Positions 46,780-54,000 of a stretch of 64,000 nt of DNA are shown in pieces. Source of the stretch: an uncultured Bacteroidales bacterium (GTDB taxonomy: Bacteria > Bacteroidota > Bacteroidia > Bacteroidales > Bacteroidaceae); contig CADAEK010000007.1 of assembly GCA_902786925.1 (NCBI GenBank), positions 1 to 64,000 on the forward strand, given 5' to 3'. The position numbers and the translations under genes are program-made. Numbering within the stretch: position 1 is the first letter of the stretch; every line of letters starts with the position of its first letter. Below the pieces are notes generated by a model. That model had not been told where the DNA came from, ran no database searches, and saw only the letters and a program-made list of their open reading frames with translations.

Positions 46780-48876
46780 TTACAGCTGATAGCGACCGAG
46801 GCCACTGTTGAGCCAATTGAGGAATGCAGGGATGTCCTCGTCGTAGGAATAACTCTTCTCCAGCACGTTACCATCGTTGTCGAGCAATACATAGAAAGGC
46901 TGGGCTGTAGCACCAAACTTCTGCGACTGCAAATAGCTCCACTTGTCACCTACGGTACGCAACTTACGTTCAGTTCCGTTGTCATTCACCACAATAGGTT
47001 CAGCCAACTTTGTCTTTTCATCCACATAGAGCTGGATGAGCACATACTTGTTGGTCATGATATCTGCCACAGTAGGATCTACAAATACCGCAGCCTCCAT
47101 CTTGCGGCAGTTCACACAACCATAACCAGTAAAGTCTATCATCACAGGAAGATGATGTGCCTTAGCATACGCCATGCCCTCTTCATAGTCCGTAAACATA
47201 GGCTTCACTTCCTGTTCAGCAGCAAGATTGAAGTCCTGTGTCTTCATCGGTGGAGCGAATGCGCTCACAGCCTTCAGAGGAGCACCCCAAAGACCTGGAA
47301 TCATGTAGATGGCAAATGCAAATGACACAAGCGCCACGCAGAAACGAGGGATGGAAGTCTTTTGATGAACAACCACTTCACCCATTTCATCATACTCTTC
47401 TTCATCATGCGGGAATCGAATCCAACCAATAAGGTAAGCACCAAGGAGAGCTGCCAACACAATCCAGAGCGAGAGGAACACCTCACGGTCGAGCAGTCCC
47501 CAACCGTATGCTAAGTCTGCCACCGAGAAGAACTTCAAGGCAAAGGCCAGCTCCACAAAGCCCAAGGTCACCTTGACCACATTCATCCAGTTGCCACTCT
47601 TAGGCGCAGCATTCAACCACTGTGGGAAGAGCGCAAACACGGTGAAAGGCAAAGCCAATGCAATAGCAAAACCCAACATACCGATGATTGGGCCCACAAT
47701 GCTGGAAGTGACCACCTGCACCAACAGGAAACCGATGATTGGACCTGTGCAAGAGAAGCTCACCAACACCAGCGTGAAGGCCATCAAGAACACGCTCAAT
47801 AAGCCTGTAGTACTATTAGCCTTGCTATCCACAGCCGTATTCCACTTAGATGGTAACGTAATCTCGAAACCACCAATAAATGAAATGCCGAACACCACCA
47901 GCATCAAGAAGAAGAGGATGTTGAACACGGCATTGGTAGCCAAATCGTTCAAAGCAGATGCACCAAAAATAGCCGTAATCACCAAACCAAGCGTCACATA
48001 AATCACAATGATGCTGATGCCATAGAGGATTGCATCACGGATGCCACGCTTCTTAGCAGCAGCCTTCTCCTCATCTGTCGACTTCTTGGTAGTTCCGCGC
48101 TTCAGAAAGAAGGACACAGTCATTGGAATGATGGGCCACACGCATGGAGTGACAAGAGCCACCAATCCACCCAACAGACCTAACAGGAATATACGCCAAA
48201 GGGAAGCATCGGACGTATTGCCGTTACCTCCCTTGTCAAATGCGGAAAGTTGCTCAACTACAGGTGCCCAGATATCGCTGTCACCCAAAGTAGCCTCATC
48301 CACAGCTAATGTGTCAGTCTCCTCAGACTCCCCATCAGCGGCAACCTCCTCCTGAGTCTCCTCCGAAGCATTCAGTTCCGCTGGCTCATTTTTTTTTTCG
48401 TCAGCAGCCTTAGATGCAGCTACTTCTCCTTTGAAGCTGAACTCAGCCGATGTAGGTGGAATACAGTTCTGGTCGTTGCAAGCACCAAACTGCAGATAGC
48501 CTTCCACCTCGTATTTGCCACCCAAAAGCTTCACCTTCTGGGTAAACGTAGCCGTATTCTCGAAGAAATACACATCGGCTTCGAACATATCCTCATATTT
48601 CTTGATAGGAGCTGTAGCGGTCTTCAACGGACCATCCAGCTTAGCACCCGAAATCTTCTCCACGTTGATGGTTGTAGGCGTAGGGCCATCCTCCACCACT
48701 TGAGTGCTGTACATGTGCCAGCCACTCTGGATAGATGCCACGAACGTGATAACCGCCTCTGAAGCCGAAGTTTCCTTGATGGTTGTAGTCACCTTCACAG
48801 GCTTGGCAAACTGTGCGTGTGCCACACTCAAGCAACAGAGTGCAAGCAGAATAGAAAATAATCTTTTCATTGTCAT
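46780..48876 (-). CDS. dsbD: thiol:disulfide interchange protein DsbD
   Basis: Carries electrons from cytoplasmic thioredoxin to periplasmic thiols. The 698-residue protein has a signal peptide (ending VAHA) and an N-terminal periplasmic domain with the Cys pair in FGACNDQNC. An acidic linker (about residues 165-205) follows. The membrane domain has its Cys pair in TPCVWPIIPM and FSCTGPIIGF. The C-terminal thioredoxin domain has YGCVNCRKM. An ATG at codon 3 (48870) is equally plausible. It starts 3-9 bp after trxB, which supplies the electrons through thioredoxin, so the pair makes functional sense. Confidence 0.94.
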   Translation of the reverse strand: MTMKRLFSILLALCCLSVAHAQFAKPVKVTTTIKETSASEAVITFVASIQSGWHMYSTQVVEDGPTPTTINVEKISGAKLDGPLKTATAPIKKYEDMFEADVYFFENTATFTQKVKLLGGKYEVEGYLQFGACNDQNCIPPTSAEFSFKGEVAASKAADEKKNEPAELNASEETQEEVAADGESEETDTLAVDEATLGDSDIWAPVVEQLSAFDKGGNGNTSDASLWRIFLLGLLGGLVALVTPCVWPIIPMTVSFFLKRGTTKKSTDEEKAAAKKRGIRDAILYGISIIVIYVTLGLVITAIFGASALNDLATNAVFNILFFLMLVVFGISFIGGFEITLPSKWNTAVDSKANSTTGLLSVFLMAFTLVLVSFSCTGPIIGFLLVQVVTSSIVGPIIGMLGFAIALALPFTVFALFPQWLNAAPKSGNWMNVVKVTLGFVELAFALKFFSVADLAYGWGLLDREVFLSLWIVLAALLGAYLIGWIRFPHDEEEYDEMGEVVVHQKTSIPRFCVALVSFAFAIYMIPGLWGAPLKAVSAFAPPMKTQDFNLAAEQEVKPMFTDYEEGMAYAKAHHLPVMIDFTGYGCVNCRKMEAAVFVDPTVADIMTNKYVLIQLYVDEKTKLAEPIVVNDNGTERKLRTVGDKWSYLQSQKFGATAQPFYVLLDNDGNVLEKSYSYDEDIPAFLNWLNSGLGRYQL

Positions 48877-48879
48877 ATC

Positions 48880-49827
48880 TTATATAATTCCTTTATCCTG
48901 TAGATAGTGCAGAGCATCAATAGCTGCATGGCATCCGCTGCCGGCAGCACTGATAGCCTGACGATAGAGAGGGTCTGCCACGTCGCCTGCAGCAAACACA
49001 CCGGGAATGTTCGTCGCGGTTGTTGGGTGTTGAACCTTGATGTAGCCCTGTTCATCCACCTCTACATCGGGACGGAACACCTCACTGTTGGGGTGATGTC
49101 CGATAGCAAGGAAGAACCCATCAATCGGCAAGTCGTAGCGGCGTTCGCCATCCTTACCCTTATTCTCCACCAAGTGAGCACCCTCCACGCCGTTGTCACC
49201 GTAGAGGCCTTCTGTCTGTGTGTTCCAGAGAATTTCGATGTTTTCTGCATCCTTCACCTTCTGCTGCATAGCATCACTGGCGCGGAGCATGTCACGACGC
49301 ACAATCATATATACTTTCTTGGCCAAGCCTGACAGATACTGCGCTTCCTCGCAAGCGGTGTCCCCGCCCCCTACAACAGCAACCACTTTCTTGCGATAGA
49401 AGAATCCATCGCATGTAGCACAAGCCGAAACACCCTGGCCTGCATATTTCTTCTCATCCTCCAAGCCAAGATATTTGGCTGATGCGCCTGTCGAGATAAT
49501 CAGCGTATGCGCTTCAAGAACCGTGCCATCATCTATGGTCACTTTATGAGGAGCAGAACCGTCCTTAGATAGTTCCACCTTCGTAATCATGCCATCGCGC
49601 AGGTCGGTGCCCAAGCGCTCAGCCTGTGCTCGCAAGTCATCCATCAGTTCTTGGCCCGTAGTGCCATCTGGATAACCTGGGAAATTATCCACATCCGTGG
49701 TCTGTGTCAGTTGTCCACCTGGTTGCAGTCCTTCGTAAAGAACTGGTTCCAACGAACTTCTCGAAGCATAAATGGCTGCTGTGTATCCTGCAGGCCCGCT
49801 TCCTATAATCAAAGTCTTTAATGCCAT
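48880..49827 (-). CDS. trxB: thioredoxin reductase
   Basis: Reduces thioredoxin with NADPH. The 315-residue flavoprotein has the FAD motif IIGSGPAGYTAAIYASRSSL, the redox-active CATCDGFF, the NADPH motif VVGGGDTACEEA and the second FAD motif GVFAAGDVADPLYRQAISAA. It is the first gene of a unit with dsbD and perhaps the DUF853 ATPase. Confidence 0.97.
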   Translation of the reverse strand: MALKTLIIGSGPAGYTAAIYASRSSLEPVLYEGLQPGGQLTQTTDVDNFPGYPDGTTGQELMDDLRAQAERLGTDLRDGMITKVELSKDGSAPHKVTIDDGTVLEAHTLIISTGASAKYLGLEDEKKYAGQGVSACATCDGFFYRKKVVAVVGGGDTACEEAQYLSGLAKKVYMIVRRDMLRASDAMQQKVKDAENIEILWNTQTEGLYGDNGVEGAHLVENKGKDGERRYDLPIDGFFLAIGHHPNSEVFRPDVEVDEQGYIKVQHPTTATNIPGVFAAGDVADPLYRQAISAAGSGCHAAIDALHYLQDKGII

Positions 49828-49933
49828 CCGTGTAAATGTTTTGTGTAGATGTTAAATTACTAAACTCTGTATTTCTTCATCTTTAACTTCAATCCTCAGG
49901 TCATCAATCATTGACCTCAGACTGAATTCTCGG

Positions 49934-49941
49934 CAAAGATA
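49934..49941 (-). promoter_or_regulatory. -7 element for trxB-dsbD
   Basis: TATCTTTG on the minus strand matches TAnnTTTG, 107 bp before trxB. No clear TTTG is found 19-21 bp upstream, so this is a moderate call. Confidence 0.45.
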
Positions 49942-49966
49942 CAATAAAATCTTCTCTCCTACCGCT

Positions 49967-51256
49967 TTATTCACATTTTTTATTAGTCATAATCTCCAAT
50001 ACGCAACGGTCTGTCTCATCCATCGCGTCCTTGCCGATGCGGGTGAGGTTGTGAATAGACTGATCCACATCGTCATCAATGATACCCTCCACCGAGCTGA
50101 CGCAGTTACGCTGCACAGCAAGCATTGCCGACAGTACCGCCATACTTACTCCCGATGAAAGCTTGAGCGCGCATGACGGTTTGGCACCGTCGCAAATCAT
50201 GCCCGTAAGATTTGCTACCATGTTCTTCACCGCATAGGTCACCTTCTCGTAGTCGCCCCCCATCAGATAGGTGATGCCGCAGGCTGAACCTGTAGAAGCC
50301 ACCACACATCCACACAATGCAGAAAGTTTGCCCAAGGACTGCTTAATATAGATAGCTGTCAAGTGACTCAGCATCAGTGCACGGATTAGCTCTTGATCGG
50401 TATTGTGGTTCTCCTCTGCGAACTTCACCACCGGCAACGTAGCACAGATGCCCTGATTACCGCTGCCCGAATTCGACATCACTGGGATTGCCGCACCAGC
50501 CATACGAGCATCGCAGGCACATGCAGTTGAAGAAATGATGTGCGAGAACATCGTGTCGCCAAAGATGCCTTTGCCCAACGGACGTGTCAGCGTCTTGCCC
50601 AACGTATGACCATAATTCCCTTTCAGAGATTCTTCCGCCGCTCGCTCATTCAGCACCTTTGCCTCACGGATAAACTCAATCTCCTCCAGTGGCGCCGTAG
50701 TGGCAAAATCATACACCTTGCGAAGGGTCAACCATGGGCACTCTTCATCGCTCTCATCAGCCGATTTGCGAGGACGCTCATAAAGCGTCACGCCATCTTT
50801 CTTCACGCTCTGGAAGTCCTGATGACCCGTGCAAATAATCGCCTCTGCCGTACTGCCGCCACCGCTCACTTGCACTTCTATATATAGCTTTTCCGTAATA
50901 TTCTCTTTCAATCCGATGGAAATGCGGTTCTCTGCGATATACTGCTTTCCCTGTTCCACAGCCTCTGGCGTCACATCTTTCAAAACCTCCAGCTCATACT
51001 CTGAGCGGCCTATCAGTGCTCCTAACGCCACAGCTATAGGAAGACCTATCATGTCTGTGCCGGGAATACCCACGCCCATCGCATTCTTCAGGATATTAGC
51101 CGACAGCAACACTTGAATCTTCTCAGGCACTTGTCCTAATGTCTCCGTAGCCTTCGCCACACACAATGCCACCGCAATCGGTTCCGTGCAACCCACGGCA
51201 GGCACCACCTCGCTTTTCACCAGCGCAATAATCTGTTCTCTTAATGCTTTTTCCAT
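49967..51256 (-). CDS. UPF0597 / CyuA-like protein, probable L-cysteine desulfidase
   Basis: Members of this iron-sulfur family, related to serine dehydratase alpha chains, include L-cysteine desulfidase (CyuA, YhaM). That enzyme makes pyruvate, ammonia and sulfide from cysteine. The 429-residue protein matches along its length. It has VVPAVGCTEPIAVAL, GIPGTDMIGLPIA, VSGGGSTAEAIICTGH, MSNSGSGNQGICATLP and VVASTGSACGITYLMGGDYE, with several conserved cysteines that could hold a 4Fe-4S cluster. It is a single gene with a strong promoter. The family is certain; the exact substrate is not. Confidence 0.88.
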   Translation of the reverse strand: MEKALREQIIALVKSEVVPAVGCTEPIAVALCVAKATETLGQVPEKIQVLLSANILKNAMGVGIPGTDMIGLPIAVALGALIGRSEYELEVLKDVTPEAVEQGKQYIAENRISIGLKENITEKLYIEVQVSGGGSTAEAIICTGHQDFQSVKKDGVTLYERPRKSADESDEECPWLTLRKVYDFATTAPLEEIEFIREAKVLNERAAEESLKGNYGHTLGKTLTRPLGKGIFGDTMFSHIISSTACACDARMAGAAIPVMSNSGSGNQGICATLPVVKFAEENHNTDQELIRALMLSHLTAIYIKQSLGKLSALCGCVVASTGSACGITYLMGGDYEKVTYAVKNMVANLTGMICDGAKPSCALKLSSGVSMAVLSAMLAVQRNCVSSVEGIIDDDVDQSIHNLTRIGKDAMDETDRCVLEIMTNKKCE

Positions 51257-51335
51257 TATTATCTAATCTATATTCTTAGCCTTCAGGCTATAGACCAAGG
51301 TACAAAGTCCCTGCCTTCTACTCCAAATAACGTGG

Positions 51336-51366
51336 CAAAGGTACGGATAAGTGAATACAATACAAA
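51336..51366 (-). promoter_or_regulatory. promoter of the CyuA-like gene
   Basis: On the minus strand TTTG (51363-51366), 19 bp, TACCTTTG (51336-51343): a full consensus Bacteroidetes promoter, 80 bp before the start codon. Confidence 0.75.
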
Positions 51367-51465
51367 AAGAAAAGGAACTTTTTCCACCATTTCAACACGC
51401 AGGAACGCTTTCGTGCACAATTCAGATGAACAATGATACGAATACAGCACTCTTCACTCAAAAAA

Positions 51466-51497
51466 TTTGTTTATGTAAAGAAATCGTCATAAGTTTG
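51466..51497 (+). promoter_or_regulatory. promoter of the HD-domain gene
   Basis: TTTG (51466-51469), 20 bp, TAAGTTTG (51490-51497) on the plus strand, ending 23 bp before the start codon. It is divergent from the CyuA-like promoter. Confidence 0.75.
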
Positions 51498-51520
51498 CAA
51501 ATCAAACAGAATATAGGTAC

Positions 51521-52123
51521 ATGGAACAAAATTGCTTTCAGCGCTGGGTCAGCAAGTACGAGCAAGAAATAAGCGCCATCAGGGAAAACGCTCATGCGGT
51601 ACATGCCAGTGTAAACCAAGCGTATGACAAGGTGCATCCCTATGGGTTACATCTGGATATGGTTGCGAACGAGGTAGCCAAATACGGACATGAAGTGTGT
51701 GTGCGCGAGGAAGATGTCTTGCCATTGTTTTTCGGAGCATACTACCATGACAGTATAGAAGACGCGCGCCAGTCATACAACGACGTGATGAAAGCCGCTA
51801 AACAGTGGATGAACGACGAACAAGCACGAATGGCAGCAGAGATTGTCTATGCCATGACGAATGAGAAAGGTCGCACACGGGCTGAACGGGCAAATGAGAA
51901 GTATTATCAAGGGATTCGAGAAACACCTTACGCTCCCTTCGTGAAGTTAGCAGACCGATTGGCCAACTTCACCTACTCTGTAGAGAGTCAAAATGAAGCC
52001 AATGCGTACATGAAAGATTTGTACATCGAAGAGATGCCACATTTCCTTGCGGCCATCGATGCCCACAGAGAAGAAGACCTACGTTTCTGTCTGCCGGCTG
52101 ACATGAAAGAGAAACTCCAATAG
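51521..52123 (+). CDS. HD-domain hydrolase related to SpoT/MESH1-type enzymes
   Basis: The 200-residue protein is a stand-alone HD domain. Metal-binding residues are seen in GLHLDMV and YYHDSIEDA. The segments AMTNEKGRTRAERANEKYY and PFVKLADRLANFTYS closely resemble the HD domains of SpoT and MESH1, which hydrolyse (p)ppGpp or related nucleotides. There is no synthetase, TGS or ACT domain. No signal peptide. The substrate is inferred, not shown. The POT transporter gene starts 77 bp downstream and may be in the same transcript. Confidence 0.85.
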   Translation: MEQNCFQRWVSKYEQEISAIRENAHAVHASVNQAYDKVHPYGLHLDMVANEVAKYGHEVCVREEDVLPLFFGAYYHDSIEDARQSYNDVMKAAKQWMNDEQARMAAEIVYAMTNEKGRTRAERANEKYYQGIRETPYAPFVKLADRLANFTYSVESQNEANAYMKDLYIEEMPHFLAAIDAHREEDLRFCLPADMKEKLQ

Positions 52124-52200
52124 TGCGTGCGTTCCGGCAGTTCCTATTCCGCAACAAATCTTCTTTTACTAATCAAAAACAGACATCACACAAAAGCATC

Positions 52201-53598
52201 ATGGGTAAGCAAGGGCATCCCGACGGGCTTTATCTGCTGTTTTTCACAGAAATGGCAGAACGATTCAGTTACTATGGAATGCGTGCCGTATTCACGCTCT
52301 ACATGGTAGCAGCGCTCTTCACGATGGAGCATGCAAGTGAGATTTATGGATACTACACCGGACTGGTGTACCTCACCCCGTTGTTGGGCGGTTACATCGC
52401 CGACCGCTATTGGGGCAATCGCCGCAGCATCATTGTGGGCGGCATATTGATGGCAATAGGACAGTTCTTGCTGTTCCTCAGCGCCTCGTTTGTGCATCCC
52501 GCCATTCATGAGGCAGAGGGCATGATAGACCCCTCTGTGGACAATAGCCTCGCCATCACGTGCATGATTGGCGGCCTATTCTTCATCATCTTTGGAAACG
52601 GCTTCTTTAAGCCTAACATCTCCACGATGGTGGGCAGTTTGTATCGTCCTGACGACAAGCTGAAAGACTCTGCCTTCACCATCTTCTACATGGGCGTGAA
52701 CGTAGGCGCCACACTGGGGCCTCTGGTGTGCGGCATCTTCGAGGGCGACTATATGAACCCCACCCGTTTCAAGTGGGCATTCCTCTGTGCCTGCGCGATG
52801 ATGCTCATTTCCACCATTGTGTTTTCAGTACTGAAAAACAAATATATCGTGACGGATGAGGGCATGCCTGTAGGAACAAAGCCCACACATCACGAAAAGA
52901 CAGAAAGGCAGGCACTGACGAAGAAGGAAAAGCAGCACATCGCCGTCATCTTCATCATCGCAGCTTTCGTCATCTTCTTCTGGGCTGCTTACGAACAGGC
53001 TGGCGTGTCGCTCACCTATTTCGCTGACCAGCAAACAGACCGCAACATCTTTGGTTGGGAAATGCCCACCAGTTACTTCCAGTCCTTTCCTGCCATCTTT
53101 GTCGTGCTGCTGGCACCTGTCATGAACATTCTGTGGAGCACACTCGGACGCTTCGGGCACGAACCCTCATCAGTAATGAAACAAGCCATTGGACTTGCGA
53201 TGCTCTCACTAGGGTACCTCTTCATTGCTTACGGCGTGAAGGACTTGAGCCCGCATATGAAAGTAAGCATGTTCTGGCTCACAGGCCTGTACTTCATACA
53301 CACGCTGGGCGAACTCAGCCTCTCCCCTATCGGCCTTTCATTGGTGAGTCGCCTCTCACCGAAGCATTTGGCAAGTTTGCTGATGGGAGTTTGGTTCTTG
53401 TCCACCGCTGTCAGCAACATGCTGGCAGGTCAATTGGCCACGCTCTACCCCGATGGTTCTTCCAAGACCTTGTTTGGGTGCATCGAGATTGCGTCCCTCC
53501 ACGACTTCTTCATGGTATTCGTCGTCATGTCGGGCATTGCGGCTATTGCTTTAGCCATGATTTCGCCTGTATTGAACCGGATGATGAGGGACGAGTGA
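52201..53598 (+). CDS. POT-family peptide transporter (MFS)
   Basis: Proton-coupled import of di- and tripeptides. The chosen ATG at 52201 gives 465 residues and places the signature EMAERFSYYGMR near residue 18, as usual in the family. The longer frame from a GTG at 52123 adds a charged leader without homology. There are about 12-14 membrane segments. Family motifs are LGGYIADRYWGNRR, FGNGFFKPNISTMVG, SAFTIFYMGVNVGA and TLGELSLSPIGLS. It follows an HD hydrolase and precedes amino-acid metabolism genes. Confidence 0.93.
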   Translation: MGKQGHPDGLYLLFFTEMAERFSYYGMRAVFTLYMVAALFTMEHASEIYGYYTGLVYLTPLLGGYIADRYWGNRRSIIVGGILMAIGQFLLFLSASFVHPAIHEAEGMIDPSVDNSLAITCMIGGLFFIIFGNGFFKPNISTMVGSLYRPDDKLKDSAFTIFYMGVNVGATLGPLVCGIFEGDYMNPTRFKWAFLCACAMMLISTIVFSVLKNKYIVTDEGMPVGTKPTHHEKTERQALTKKEKQHIAVIFIIAAFVIFFWAAYEQAGVSLTYFADQQTDRNIFGWEMPTSYFQSFPAIFVVLLAPVMNILWSTLGRFGHEPSSVMKQAIGLAMLSLGYLFIAYGVKDLSPHMKVSMFWLTGLYFIHTLGELSLSPIGLSLVSRLSPKHLASLLMGVWFLSTAVSNMLAGQLATLYPDGSSKTLFGCIEIASLHDFFMVFVVMSGIAAIALAMISPVLNRMMRDE

Positions 53599-53717
53599 GA
53601 GCCCCAAAATTGGCGCATCGCATGACGTAAACACATGTAACCACGCAACTGCAAGCGGCAAAAGCACTGGTTTGAGCGGCGAAGAAGCAGGCTTTCAAAA
53701 CTTTCTGCCGAAAACGC

Positions 53718-53749
53718 TTGGAGATATCATCGGTTTTTCTCTATCTTTG
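53718..53749 (+). promoter_or_regulatory. promoter of the 63-aa gene and glycyl radical enzyme
   Basis: TTG (53718-53720), 21 bp, TATCTTTG (53742-53749), 36 bp before the ATG of the small gene. It fits the Bacteroidetes consensus and supports the small gene as real. Confidence 0.7.
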
Positions 53750-53785
53750 CAACTTGTTGTACAACTCTTTAATTCTTAAACAGCT

Positions 53786-53977
53786 ATGAATCCTGAAGTG
53801 GACATGATCAAGTGGTGGTCGGCACTGAGCATTGAAAACAAGGCCAAAGTGTCTGGCAAGACTTACCCTGAGTGCTCCGTATGGTGGAACAACCTCACCC
53901 TGGAGGAGAAGCTGGCAGCCAAAGAGGCTTCTGGCATCGAGCGCGGCAAGCGCAATAAAACCAAAGGATTTACATAA
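53786..53977 (+). CDS. small hypothetical protein, 63 aa
   Basis: I do not recognise this protein. It is soluble and highly charged, with three pairs or runs of interest: KWWSALS, VWWNNLTLEEKLAAKE and a basic end GKRNKTKGFT. A helix is likely at LTLEEKLAAKEA. No signal peptide, cysteine cluster or membrane segment. It has a consensus promoter 36 bp upstream and sits 23 bp before the glycyl radical enzyme, so it is probably expressed with it. A partner or regulatory role for that enzyme is possible but unsupported by homology. Confidence 0.65.
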   Translation: MNPEVDMIKWWSALSIENKAKVSGKTYPECSVWWNNLTLEEKLAAKEASGIERGKRNKTKGFT

Positions 53978-54000
53978 ACTTACAATTAGATTAGCAATAT

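Noticed and set aside
52123-52200. GTG-initiated extension of the POT transporter
   Set aside because: Adds a charged leader not found in the family; the ATG at 52201 fits homologues.
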